Below, piece after piece: positions 44,003 to 52,800 of a DNA stretch of 64,000 nt. Made by a program: the position numbers and the translations under genes. The notes beneath the pieces are model-generated. The model ran no database searches, was not told the origin of the DNA, and saw nothing but the letters and a program-made list of their open reading frames with translations. Source of the stretch: Bacillota bacterium (GTDB taxonomy: Bacteria > Bacillota_A > Clostridia > Christensenellales > Aristaeellaceae); contig JAEZSP010000022.1 of NCBI GenBank assembly GCA_023421735.1, forward strand, positions 62,001-126,000. The letters run 5' to 3'. How positions within the stretch are numbered: the stretch's first letter is position 1; every line of letters begins with the position of its first letter.

Positions 44003-44031
44003 AATATATCATATTTGAAATATTCTGTCAA
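44003..44031 (-). promoter_or_regulatory. Promoter of the secreted lysozyme-like gene
   Basis: Minus-strand TTGACA (44026-44031) and TATATT (44003-44008) with a 17-nt spacer; about 55 nt upstream of the start. Confidence 0.8.
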
Positions 44032-44093
44032 CAACTAATGTATATTCCATCACAATTACTCCGCATTTATGCAATGAATGTGCGCGGTGAGTT

Positions 44094-44102
44094 TGATATA
44101 AT
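44094..44102 (+). promoter_or_regulatory. Extended -10 promoter of the glutaminase-family gene
   Basis: TGATATAAT (TG at 44094, TATAAT 44097-44102) about 30 nt before the start codon. No good -35 is seen, consistent with an extended -10 promoter. Confidence 0.6.
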
Positions 44103-44132
44103 GGCATGGAAAAACGAAACGGGAGGAACACA

Positions 44133-46058
44133 ATGGCAACATGTACGAGACTTCCGGCGATGCCCCTCGTCGTAAGCGACCCCTATTTTTCCATCTGGTC
44201 GGCGGCTGATCGTCCCACGGATTGCGACCCGACCCACTGGACGGGTACGGAAAAACCCATGCGCGCGTATCTTTCTGTGGATGGGCGGAAAATGCGGCTG
44301 CTTGGCTTTGGAGACCAGGCGCCGATGACGCTTGTGGGTGCGGATGTGACCGCAACGCAAACAAGGTATATCTATGAAGACGCAGGCGTGCGTGCGACCC
44401 TGTCATTTACGACGCCGTTGCTCTTGGATGATCCGGACGTACTCTCCGCAGGCGCGACCTATGTCGATCTTTCCGTCACGCCGATCGATGGCGCCGCGCA
44501 TGAGGTTGCGTGTTTTTTCAATATCTCCTCTAAGCTGTGTTACGACGGTGCGACCGCGCCCGCCATGGCGTTTGATGCGTACAATCTCGACGGTCTTTCG
44601 ATTGCAAGCGTCGGCCAGCGGCGCCAAAAGCCGCTTTGCCATTCGGGCGATCACATCACGATCGATTGGGGAAATCTCTTTCTCGCCGCGCATGCGGAAC
44701 TGACGGGGGACGAGAACGGCATTGCCGCGGCGTCGAAGGACGCGCTGTCGCTGATCCTCGCCTATGACGATATTGCATCAATCAATTATTTCGGACGGAT
44801 GACGCCTGCATGGTACGCCCGCGCCGGCAAGACCGTTGTCCAAATGCTCGCGGAAATGGACGCGCGCCGGGCGGAATTGATGGCCCGCTGCGCGGCATTC
44901 GATGCGCAGATGGCGGCGGACGCGGAAAAAATCGGAGGCGCGGATTATGCGCTCATCTGCGCGGCTTCCTATCGTCAGTCCGTGGGCGCGCATAAGCTGA
45001 TCGCCGACGAGGCGGGCGAAATGGCCTTCCTCTCCAAGGAGAACGATTCAAACGGCTGCATCGGCACGGTGGACGTGAGCTATCCGTCCATTCCGCTCTA
45101 TCTGCTCTATCATCCGGAATTCGTGCGTGCGATGTGCCGCCCGATCCTCCGGTTTGCAAACATGCCCGTATGGAAGTATGACTTCGCGCCCCATGACGTG
45201 GGCCGCTATCCCTATGCCACCGGTCAGGTGTATGCCGCGACCGTGCGTCGGCTCCCAAACGGCGACACGCCCCCGGACTATTACCTCTATCCCGCCTCCA
45301 AGGACGCCTATGATTTCAAGTATCAGATGCCCGTCGAAGAGTGCGGCAATATGCTCCTGATGCTCGTGGCGGCCGGGCGCGCGGACGGGAACTGGGATCT
45401 TGCCAGGCGTTATCTCCCGACGCTCGAAAAGTGGGTGAAATATCTCATCGCGTATGGCGAGGATCCGGGCGAACAGCTCTGTACGGACGATTTCGCGGGC
45501 CATCTCGCGCGCAACATCAATCTCTCAGCAAAGGCGGTCTGCGGCGTTGCGGGCTACGGCATGATCCTCCAGGCGCTCGGTCGGGAGGAGGAAGGCGCGC
45601 AGTTCATCTCCCGCGCAAGGGTTATGGCGGAGTCGTGGCTCCTGCGCGCGGACGCGGACGATCATACGCATCTGACCTTCGATGGCAAGGGCTGGAGCAT
45701 GAAGTACAACATGGTCTGGGATAAGCTCTTCAACCTGAATCTCCTACCCGAATCCTTCTATGCGCGTGAGAGCGCATGGCATTTCTCCCATATGAACCGC
45801 TATGGCCTGCCGCTCGATTCCCGTTCGGATTATACAAAGTCCGATTGGCTCATGTGGGTTGCCGCCATGGCAGCGCCCGACGAGGTGTCCGCATACGTCA
45901 GGCCGCTTGCCGATTTCCTGCGCGAAACGTCCTCGCGCGTTCCCTTCTCCGATTGGTATGATACCAAAACAGGTCAGGCGCAGCACTTTATCGCCCGCAG
46001 CGTGCAGGGCGGCGTGTTCATGCCCATGCTCCGGGCACGGGGAGAGAGCGCGAAGTGA
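44133..46058 (+). CDS. Glutaminase A family protein (DUF4965/DUF1793 architecture)
   Basis: A 641-residue protein resembling fungal and bacterial GtaA-type glutaminases. The N-terminus RLPAMPLVVSDPYFSIWSAAD and VDGRKMRLLGFGDQ are typical, followed by an all-alpha catalytic domain with DVSYPSIPLYLLYHPEFVRAM, YPYATGQVY, MPVEECGNMLLML and WVKYLIAYGEDPGEQLCTDDF. There is no signal peptide, unlike many relatives. The family is linked to glutamine hydrolysis, but some members may be glycosidase-like. ATG 44133 has GGGAGG upstream. Confidence 0.8.
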   Translation: MATCTRLPAMPLVVSDPYFSIWSAADRPTDCDPTHWTGTEKPMRAYLSVDGRKMRLLGFGDQAPMTLVGADVTATQTRYIYEDAGVRATLSFTTPLLLDDPDVLSAGATYVDLSVTPIDGAAHEVACFFNISSKLCYDGATAPAMAFDAYNLDGLSIASVGQRRQKPLCHSGDHITIDWGNLFLAAHAELTGDENGIAAASKDALSLILAYDDIASINYFGRMTPAWYARAGKTVVQMLAEMDARRAELMARCAAFDAQMAADAEKIGGADYALICAASYRQSVGAHKLIADEAGEMAFLSKENDSNGCIGTVDVSYPSIPLYLLYHPEFVRAMCRPILRFANMPVWKYDFAPHDVGRYPYATGQVYAATVRRLPNGDTPPDYYLYPASKDAYDFKYQMPVEECGNMLLMLVAAGRADGNWDLARRYLPTLEKWVKYLIAYGEDPGEQLCTDDFAGHLARNINLSAKAVCGVAGYGMILQALGREEEGAQFISRARVMAESWLLRADADDHTHLTFDGKGWSMKYNMVWDKLFNLNLLPESFYARESAWHFSHMNRYGLPLDSRSDYTKSDWLMWVAAMAAPDEVSAYVRPLADFLRETSSRVPFSDWYDTKTGQAQHFIARSVQGGVFMPMLRARGESAK

Positions 46059-46059
46059 C

Positions 46060-46250
46060 AGGGCACGCGCTGCCCTCGCGCGCCCAGCGGCGCATGGATT
46101 AATGTCCATTTGATCCGTGCGGTCGGAAAGCGACTTGGCCTGCTCTTGGCAGCCCAGCCTCCAAGGGCCGATGGCCCTTGAAAATCCCATGCCGGGCGTG
46201 GATCATTCCATGGTTTGTTGACCGCCTGGGGGCTCAGCCCCCGGGCGGTC
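46060..46250 (+). repeat. Cluster of three palindromes in the gap before the spore-coat gene
   Basis: The stretch 46059-46438 has no convincing gene. It holds three hairpins: 46060-46065 with 46071-46076 (6 bp), 46162-46169 with 46173-46180 (8 bp, perfect), and 46220-46226 plus 46228-46233 with 46237-46242 plus 46244-46250 (13 bp with one mismatch). None is followed by a U-run, so they are poor terminators; the third may still end or stabilise the upstream mRNA. Confidence 0.6.
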
Positions 46251-46438
46251 AAATTCAGCTTGTGGGAATCCTTTGCCGGGCCGTAATGTTGTCCCGCCCG
46301 CCCACCCCACCGGGGTCTCCTGCCCGACGCGCAGGAGTATGAAGACGGTGCGCCACACTTCGAGTTTACAATTTTGTGGCTCTATCTGAAGCATCTCGCG
46401 CATACCATCAAACGAAGAGAGCGGACGGAGGGATCGAG

Positions 46439-47947
46439 ATGGCGCTTGAGATAACCAAACACACGATTGAAATCGAAAACGGCGTCGGCGCAAAGTCGGC
46501 GCAGGCGCTGGTACGCGCAGAGGCGCTGGTGCCTGGCGCAGGGCGCGAGGCGATAGAGGTGCTTCTGACAAACGCGTCGGTGGAGCTGGAAGGCCCGGAG
46601 GCACAAACCGATCGGCTCGTGGTTGAAGGAACCGTGCGCTGCCAGGCGGTGTACAGGCAGGGTTCGGAGACGACGCTGCGGGCATTGGCCGCACAGGCGA
46701 CGCTCTCGCAGGTGTTCGACATGCCGGGTGTCACGCCCGGACTCACGGCGAGTGCGCGTGCGAACGTGGATCACGTCGAGGCGCGATACGAAAACGGGCA
46801 CATGATTTTCCAGACGACGGTCGACCTGGGCGCACAGGTCTTTCAGCTCATGCCCACGGATGTCGTGACCACCGTCGGGGGGATCGACGCACAGACGCGG
46901 TTTTCGGACCTGAACTCGGTCAAGACCATTGCGGACTCGCACGCCTCGGCGCTCTTGCGCGAGGAAGTGTCTCTGCCCGCGGCGCTTGATGCCAGAACGG
47001 CGCTCATGGATTGGGGTGCGGCGACCGTAGAGTCGGTGGAGCCGGATCTGGGCGGCGTGCGGGTCAAGGGCAAGGTGCATGTGGAATCCCTCATTGCAAG
47101 CGGCGTCGAGGGGCGCCCCGCCGCCGCGGTCAAGTACGCGCTCGACTATGACCAACTCGTCGAGGTTCCCGAGTGGCTGGCGCAGGAGGTGTATGCCACC
47201 GCCTCGCTCGACCGGCTCGAAACGCGCGTGGAACAGGGGGGGGAAGGCGAGGATTCGACCCTCGTGATCGAATCAGAGGTCGCCGTCAACGTGACCTCGC
47301 TCGGAACCGATACCGTCACAGCGCTTGCAGATGCCTATGCCACCGGCGGTCAGCAGATTTCCGTCGAGCGCGAAAAACATACCCTCGTCACGCAAATCGA
47401 TTGCCAGCGCGCCACCGATCTTGTGAAAGGTGCGCTGCTCCTCTCGGAAAACGCGCCCGGCGTCGGCAGCGTCATCGCGGTGGTCGTGCATCCCAACGTC
47501 AGCGGTCTGGGGGAAGACGCGCGCATCGAGGGCGTGCTCGAGGCAAACGTCCTCTATATGCCCGGCGGATCAGATCACATCGCTTCCGCCCAGGCAGAGC
47601 TTCCCTTCTCCGTACGCTGTCCCGGCACATGCAACGACGGGAGCGATATTCAGGTCAGCGTCCTTTCCGCAGAGGCGAATGCGCTCATGAGCGACCGGGT
47701 GGAACTGCGGTGCATGCTCGACGTCACCACCGTCACCCGCTTTACCCAGGAAGAGGAGGTTGTCTCGACCGCCACGGAGGGCGAGAGCGTCAAAAAGCGC
47801 CCCGGTATCGTGCTTTTCTGGCCCACGGGCGAAGACAGCGTGTGGTCGATCGGCAGGCGCTATGCCGTCAGCGTCGACGACGTCAAAAAGATGAACGGCG
47901 GTTCTTCCGTCATTGAGCGCGGAAAGGCGATGGTGCTGCGCATCTGA
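46439..47947 (+). CDS. SPOCS (DUF3794) and LysM-domain protein, SipL/spore-coat type
   Basis: A 502-residue protein. Three DUF3794 modules follow one another (about 1-130, 160-310 and 320-440), each with a V.G.V...YV-like strand pattern. A C-terminal LysM-like motif (IVLFWPTGEDSVWSIGRRYAVSVDDVKKMNG) closes it. The arrangement matches SipL of Clostridioides difficile, which binds SpoIVA during coat assembly. Here spoIVA is not adjacent. ATG 46439 has GGAGGGATCGAG upstream. No promoter was identified; a mother-cell sigma factor would be expected. Confidence 0.82.
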   Translation: MALEITKHTIEIENGVGAKSAQALVRAEALVPGAGREAIEVLLTNASVELEGPEAQTDRLVVEGTVRCQAVYRQGSETTLRALAAQATLSQVFDMPGVTPGLTASARANVDHVEARYENGHMIFQTTVDLGAQVFQLMPTDVVTTVGGIDAQTRFSDLNSVKTIADSHASALLREEVSLPAALDARTALMDWGAATVESVEPDLGGVRVKGKVHVESLIASGVEGRPAAAVKYALDYDQLVEVPEWLAQEVYATASLDRLETRVEQGGEGEDSTLVIESEVAVNVTSLGTDTVTALADAYATGGQQISVEREKHTLVTQIDCQRATDLVKGALLLSENAPGVGSVIAVVVHPNVSGLGEDARIEGVLEANVLYMPGGSDHIASAQAELPFSVRCPGTCNDGSDIQVSVLSAEANALMSDRVELRCMLDVTTVTRFTQEEEVVSTATEGESVKKRPGIVLFWPTGEDSVWSIGRRYAVSVDDVKKMNGGSSVIERGKAMVLRI

Positions 47948-47980
47948 CGCAATGATCGAACAATCAATCAGGGCATTTCT

Positions 47981-48016
47981 GCATAACCGTTTCGACGGTT
48001 ATGCAGATTTGTTTTG
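47981..48016 (+). terminator. Terminator after the SPOCS/LysM gene
   Basis: A perfect 10-bp stem (47981-47990 with 47995-48004) closed by a TTCG tetraloop and followed by AGATTTGTTTTG. Confidence 0.9.
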
Positions 48017-48121
48017 CGCCAAAATCATTCACTCCGAACCTCGCCGCGCACCATATGCATGAGAAAAATCAAAAAGATTCATAAAATGCGTCAAAATCTG
48101 CATTGTTTACAATAAAATGGC

Positions 48122-48150
48122 TTGACGTACCGGTTCGTAATTCGTATAAT
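48122..48150 (+). promoter_or_regulatory. Promoter of the polar amino-acid ABC operon
   Basis: TTGACG (48122-48127) and TATAAT (48145-48150) with a 17-nt spacer, one of the best matches in the window. Confidence 0.88.
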
Positions 48151-48233
48151 GAAGTATAAGCTGCAAGCAATGGTGCTTGGCGCGCATGTCGTCGCCCGGG
48201 CCATTTTTCTATATTGAAGGGGGTGGGTGCCAA

Positions 48234-48956
48234 ATGATCCGATTGGTGAACGTGCATAAAAAATTCGGCGATAACGAAGTGCTCAAGGGCATCAACCTGC
48301 ACGTACATCCCGGCGAAAAGCTGGTCATCATCGGTCCCTCGGGATCCGGCAAATCCACCATGATTCGTCTCATGAATTGTCTTGAGGAGGCGACAGACGG
48401 GCAGGTGCTCATCGACGGCGAGCCGATGAATGTCCATACCCGCTCAATGCTCAACCTCAAGTATTCTTCCATGGTGTTTCAGCAGTTCAACCTCTATCCG
48501 CACCTCACCGTGCTGGGCAACCTCACGCTCGCGCCGATCAAACTCAAAAAAGTCCCCAAGCGGGAAGCCAGGGCGCTTGCGATGGAGAATCTGCGCCGCG
48601 TCGGGCTTGAGAACAAGGCGAATGTCTATCCGTCCACGCTTTCAGGCGGGCAGCAGCAACGCATTGCCATCGCGCGCGCTCTCACCATGAAAAGTCCCGT
48701 CATCTTCTTTGACGAACCGACCAGCGCGCTCGACCCGGAGATGGTGCAGGAGGTGCTGGACATCATGACCGAGCTTTCGCACGACAACATCACCATGGTC
48801 GTCGTGACCCACGAAATGGGCTTTGCACGCGAAGTGGCCGACCGAGTCATCTTCTGTGGCGGCGGACGTATTCTCGAAGAGGGCACGCCGGAACATTTCT
48901 TCACCAATCCCCAAAATGAGCGCACGCAGGCATTTCTGTCCAAAATATTGCGATAA
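48234..48956 (+). CDS. Polar amino-acid ABC transporter, ATPase (GlnQ type)
   Basis: A 240-residue ATPase. Walker A is [16 protein letters not shown]-loop [12 protein letters not shown], signature [15 protein letters not shown], Walker [16 protein letters not shown] and H-loop [12 protein letters not shown], the last being typical of GlnQ/HisP importers. It powers the two permeases encoded downstream. ATG 48234 has GGGTGGGTG upstream; an upstream extension lacks conservation. First gene of a four-gene operon. Confidence 0.95.
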   Translation: MIRLVNVHKKFGDNEVLKGINLHVHPGEKLVIIGPSGSGKSTMIRLMNCLEEATDGQVLIDGEPMNVHTRSMLNLKYSSMVFQQFNLYPHLTVLGNLTLAPIKLKKVPKREARALAMENLRRVGLENKANVYPSTLSGGQQQRIAIARALTMKSPVIFFDEPTSALDPEMVQEVLDIMTELSHDNITMVVVTHEMGFAREVADRVIFCGGGRILEEGTPEHFFTNPQNERTQAFLSKILR

Positions 48957-48999
48957 CGGCGGTTTTTAACCGTTGTACATAAAACAAGGAGGAAGATAT

Positions 49000-49794
49000 A
49001 TGAAGCGGATTCTCACACTGGCACTGGTTCTCTGTCTCGTCTCGGTGTTTGCGCTCTCGGCAAGCGCGGAAGGAACTTTCCGGGTCGGCGTCAAGAACGC
49101 GGTTTACGGCTTCGGCTATCAGGACGAGGTGACGGGCGAGTATTCCGGCCTTGAAATCGACCTCGCGAACATGATCGCCGAGGCGTTGGGGTACTCGGAT
49201 GTCGAATTCACCGCAGTCACCGCCGCCACGCGCACCGAGCTTCTCGATGCGGGCGATATCGATTGCGTCATCGCGACCTTCACCATCACCGATGCGCGCA
49301 AGGAGTCCTGGGACTTCACGACGCCCTATTACACCGATTATGTCACCGTTCTTGTCGAGGATGCCTCCGGCATCACGACGCTTGCCGATCTCGTGGGTAA
49401 AAATGTCGGCGTTTCCTCCGGCTCCACGTCCGCCAAGGCGCTCGTGAGCGCCATGATCGAGACCGGCGTCATCGCGGGCGACGGCTTCGATGCCGAAACC
49501 TTCGATCCTGCCACCTATGCGGGCGATGTGAGCTTCACGCTCTTTGACGATTATCCGTCCATCTCCACCGCGCTGAGCGCAGGCACGGTCGATGCCTTCT
49601 GCGTCGATAAGTCCATCCTTGCAAACTACATGACCGATGGCCGCTCCTACATCTCCGATACCTTCGCGCCCCAGGACTACGGCGTCGCGACGGTCAAGGG
49701 TTCCGAGCTTTCGGCGGCAGTTGAGACGCTGATCACCGGTTGGCTCGAAGATGGCACCATTCAGGGACTCATTGAGAAGTGGGGCCTCGAATAA
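49000..49794 (+). CDS. Polar amino-acid ABC transporter, substrate-binding protein
   Basis: A 264-residue periplasmic-binding-fold protein (SBP_bac_3). A signal peptide (1-24, LTLALVLCLVSVFALSASA) has no lipobox Cys, which is unusual for a Gram-positive binding protein. GEYSGLEIDLANMIAEALG, DAGDIDCVIATFTITDARKE and TTPYYTDYVTVLV are the ligand-domain signatures; the Arg in ITDARKE should bind the ligand carboxylate. Glutamate/glutamine-type amino acids are likely ligands. AAGGAGG precedes ATG 49000. Confidence 0.92.
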   Translation: MKRILTLALVLCLVSVFALSASAEGTFRVGVKNAVYGFGYQDEVTGEYSGLEIDLANMIAEALGYSDVEFTAVTAATRTELLDAGDIDCVIATFTITDARKESWDFTTPYYTDYVTVLVEDASGITTLADLVGKNVGVSSGSTSAKALVSAMIETGVIAGDGFDAETFDPATYAGDVSFTLFDDYPSISTALSAGTVDAFCVDKSILANYMTDGRSYISDTFAPQDYGVATVKGSELSAAVETLITGWLEDGTIQGLIEKWGLE

Positions 49795-49808
49795 CGGACA
49801 CATCAGTT

Positions 49809-49839
49809 CCGGGGGCCGAAAAAGCCCCCGGTTCTTTTC
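49809..49839 (+). terminator. Internal terminator/attenuator between binding protein and permease genes
   Basis: An 8-bp stem (49809-49816 with 49824-49831) followed by TTCTTTTC. It fits partial termination that raises the binding protein above the permeases. Confidence 0.8.
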
Positions 49840-49884
49840 ATCATTCGGCACATCCGATCTCATTGTGAGAATAGGGGGAATGGC

Positions 49885-50655
49885 ATGAGCACGATCTTCA
49901 GCGAGCGGGCGTGGACAATCGTATGGCAGTATCGGGGGACGTTCGTCCACGGCTTGATGAATACGCTGGAAAGCGCGTTTGTTGGGCTCGTGATCGCGCT
50001 GTGCCTCGGCTTCATCCTCGGACTCATGGCCACCAGCCAAAAGATGCTTCTGCGTGGGATCGCGCGCGTGTATGTGGAGTTTTTCCAAAACACGCCGCTC
50101 ATCCTGCAGGTCTGCTTCCTCTATTACGCGTTTGCCTATTCCGGGTATAAAATTCCGGTCGTCACCATCGGCTTTACCTCGCTTGGCATTTACCACGCGG
50201 CTTACATATCCGAGGTCGTGCGCGCGGGCATCGGCTCCATTCCATCCGGTCAGTTCGATGCCGCGAAGTCGCAGGGCTTCAAGTACGTGGGCGTCATGCG
50301 CCACGTCATCCTCCCGCAGACGGTCAAGATCATCCTTCCGCCCATGGTCAATCAGGTGGTGGCGCTCATCAAGAATACCTCCTGCCTCTATATCATCGGC
50401 GGCGCGGATCTCATCGCCTCGACCTATAATTTCGTCACCGGCGAAAATACCGGCGGCGCGTACGGCCCGGCGTACATCGTTAGCGGCGTCCTGTTCTTCC
50501 TCATCTGCTTCCCGCTTTCCACGTTTGCCGGCAGGTGGGAGGCACGCCTCAAGGCGCGCGATCTGATCGTCGCGCCCGATCAAACCAAGGAGCCGGAGAT
50601 GTCCGATGCTCAGATCGACGCGCTCATCGCCGCGCGAAAGGGGGAAGGCAAGTGA
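49885..50655 (+). CDS. Polar amino-acid ABC transporter, permease 1
   Basis: A 256-residue permease with about five membrane helices. The HisM/GlnP family segment VYVEFFQNTPLILQVCFLYY and the EAA loop (SQGFKYVGVMRHVILPQTVK) contact the ATPase. The C-terminal tail after about residue 220 is hydrophilic. Its stop overlaps the next gene (GTGA). Confidence 0.94.
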   Translation: MSTIFSERAWTIVWQYRGTFVHGLMNTLESAFVGLVIALCLGFILGLMATSQKMLLRGIARVYVEFFQNTPLILQVCFLYYAFAYSGYKIPVVTIGFTSLGIYHAAYISEVVRAGIGSIPSGQFDAAKSQGFKYVGVMRHVILPQTVKIILPPMVNQVVALIKNTSCLYIIGGADLIASTYNFVTGENTGGAYGPAYIVSGVLFFLICFPLSTFAGRWEARLKARDLIVAPDQTKEPEMSDAQIDALIAARKGEGK

Positions 50656-51464
50656 GCGATTTTCAGGGCAGTCTTTCCATCATCACAAATGGCGACGTCC
50701 TCGGCTATATCCTCAAAGGTCTCGTCTTTACCCTCGTCATTGCGTTTATCGCGATCATCGTGAGCCTCGTCATCGGCTCCGCGCTTGCCTTCATGCGCAA
50801 TTATGCCACGCGCGGGGCGGCACGGGGACTCAAGTTCCTCGCGGTCGCTTATATCGAAATTTTCAGGAACACCCCGCTCATGCTGTGGATGTTCGTCTGT
50901 TTCGTGCTCTTTCCGGCGCCCAGTTTTTCGACCGGGTTTGCAAAAGCAATCTGGCTCACCTCGTCTGTCGATGTCAAGACGCTTTTCAAGGCGTGCGTTG
51001 CCCTCACGCTCTTCACCTCCGCGGTCATGGCGGAGATCATTCGCGGCGGGCTCAATTCCGTTCATCAGGGACAATTCGAATCCGGGTATGCGCAGGGCTT
51101 CAATTTCTTCCAGGTCATGCTCTTCATCGTGCTCCCGCAGGCCTTCCGCAACATCATCCCCACACTTCTGTCGCAGATGATCACCACCATCAAGGATTCC
51201 TCCTACATGGCATCCCTCGCGGTCATCGAGCTCATGGCGCGCGTCAAGCTCATCATCTCGAAAGCGAATATGTATAACGGCACCTTCCAAGGCCCGGCAA
51301 ATCGCGGCACCATCAACGTCACCGACGTGTTTGTTCTCTTTGGGTTCGCCTTCCTCGTCTATTTTATCATCAACTTCGCGCTCTCCTGCGCCGTGCGCGC
51401 CATACGCCATCGGATGACGATGGCGCCCATCACGCCCGCCATGAGCAAAAAGGCACGGGGATAG
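50652..51464 (+). CDS. Polar amino-acid ABC transporter, permease 2
   Basis: A 270-residue permease. AYIEIFRNTPLMLWMFVCFV and the EAA loop (AQGFNFFQVMLFIVLPQAFR) are conserved. It starts with GTG at 50652, overlapping the stop of permease 1 by 4 nt, with GGGGGAAGG in front. The two permeases differ enough to form a heterodimer. A bidirectional terminator follows. Confidence 0.93.
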   Translation: MSDFQGSLSIITNGDVLGYILKGLVFTLVIAFIAIIVSLVIGSALAFMRNYATRGAARGLKFLAVAYIEIFRNTPLMLWMFVCFVLFPAPSFSTGFAKAIWLTSSVDVKTLFKACVALTLFTSAVMAEIIRGGLNSVHQGQFESGYAQGFNFFQVMLFIVLPQAFRNIIPTLLSQMITTIKDSSYMASLAVIELMARVKLIISKANMYNGTFQGPANRGTINVTDVFVLFGFAFLVYFIINFALSCAVRAIRHRMTMAPITPAMSKKARG

Positions 51465-51480
51465 CCCATTTGGGCAATCG

Positions 51481-51519
51481 AAAACGGACGCCTGGGACTC
51501 AGTCCCGAGCGTCCGTTTT
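51481..51519. terminator. Bidirectional terminator between the amino-acid ABC operon and the MFS gene
   Basis: A perfect 11-bp inverted repeat (51481-51491 with 51509-51519) whose outer arms are AAAA and TTTT, with an inner GGGACT..AGTCCC hairpin. It can stop transcription from both sides. Confidence 0.9.
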
Positions 51520-51534
51520 TGCGTTTGATGAGTA

Positions 51535-52686
51535 CTATGCCGTTTGACGGGGTGTACGCATGCCGATGAGGATCAGTAAAATGCCGAGCACCTGTGCGCC
51601 GACAAAGGCGAGGAGCAGGGGCTCAAGGCCCAGGCCGTCCGCAAACGCACCTACGGCCCCCGACGAGATCATGCCGCCCAGCGACATGTACACCGCGTCC
51701 GACATGCCCTGCGCCGTCGTGCGCGTCTCCTGCGTCGACAGGGAAAACACCCACTCGCGCACGGCAGGCAGGAAGATGCCGTAGCCCACGCCGGAGATGA
51801 GCGCGCCGATTACGATGTGCGCGGGCCGCGTCGCAAACGCGAAGAACAGACCCATCACGACGTAGAGGAGGCACGCCGCCGTTACGCGCGCCTTGACCGA
51901 GAAGCGCGCGAAATACCGCCCGTAGAACATCAGCGGCACCTGCGCGATGGCGGATGCGAACATCGTGACACCCAGAAGCGCCACCGATCCGCCCGCCCGC
52001 GTCATCATCAACGTGAAAAACTGAAATGTCGTGGCGCATATGCCCGTCAGGAGCAGCACCAGCAGCAATAATAAAAACTTGCCTTTGAGAAGCCCGCGCG
52101 CGCCGCTGAGCGTATCGACATGATCGCCCGCACCCGTGCGCACGTCCGGCGTCAGCAGGGCGACCGTGACCCCGCAGGCGATGAACAGCCCAAGCGCGAC
52201 CGGCATCATGAAATATCCAATTCCTGCGATCACACTTCCGAACGCAAGCGAAAAAAGTGCGTACGCCAGGGAGCCCGCGGAGCGGATTGGCCCAAAGATG
52301 GCGGGCGTCTCGGGGAAGGATTTTAAGATCCACGTGTCGATGTTCGCGGGCATGGCACTCTGTACGAACCCAAGCAAGCCGTAAAACGCGCACAAAAGCG
52401 GATAGGATTTTGCAAAAAACACTGCGAGACACAGCGGCCCCTGCAACGCAGCCGCCGCAATGAACATCCACTTGTGCGTCCCGAGCCGGTCGCACAACGA
52501 ACTCCAGACAAACTGCCCGCCGAACGCGCTCGTCGTCATCAGCATGATGATGAGGCCCGCCTGCCCATCCGTCAGTCCGCGCGCGCTTTGCAGATACGCC
52601 ACTGCGAACGCGGAAAACGAAGCGATGGAACACCAAAATGCGATTTCAAGGAATGTAAACCGAACGATCAATGCGCGCCTCGTCAT
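51535..52686 (-). CDS. MFS transporter (LacY-like/MFS_1-like)
   Basis: A 383-residue protein with about 12 hydrophobic segments. LIVRFTFLEIAFWCSIASFSA begins the first helix; FVWSSLCDRLGTHKW is the MFS loop 2-3 motif and GISGVGYGIFLP-like text (about 320) is in the C-half. It resembles sugar or nucleoside permease-like MFS members. The ATG at 52686 has GGAGG 5 nt upstream; two earlier ATGs lack one. Substrate unknown. Confidence 0.88.
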   Translation of the reverse strand: MTRRALIVRFTFLEIAFWCSIASFSAFAVAYLQSARGLTDGQAGLIIMLMTTSAFGGQFVWSSLCDRLGTHKWMFIAAAALQGPLCLAVFFAKSYPLLCAFYGLLGFVQSAMPANIDTWILKSFPETPAIFGPIRSAGSLAYALFSLAFGSVIAGIGYFMMPVALGLFIACGVTVALLTPDVRTGAGDHVDTLSGARGLLKGKFLLLLLVLLLTGICATTFQFFTLMMTRAGGSVALLGVTMFASAIAQVPLMFYGRYFARFSVKARVTAACLLYVVMGLFFAFATRPAHIVIGALISGVGYGIFLPAVREWVFSLSTQETRTTAQGMSDAVYMSLGGMISSGAVGAFADGLGLEPLLLAFVGAQVLGILLILIGMRTPRQTA

Positions 52687-52800
52687 GGCAGCCTCCGCAA
52701 AGGGGAACATCCCCCGAATCACGCCGTTCTCATCATATCCGGCGCTTTGCGCTCCTGTCAAGATGGCGTGGACGTCAGATGTGTTGCGTTTGTGTATTCC

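Noticed and set aside
48901..50583. A 560-residue antisense frame opposite the amino-acid ABC operon
   Set aside because: It lies opposite three well-supported genes and has no start context or recognisable domain.
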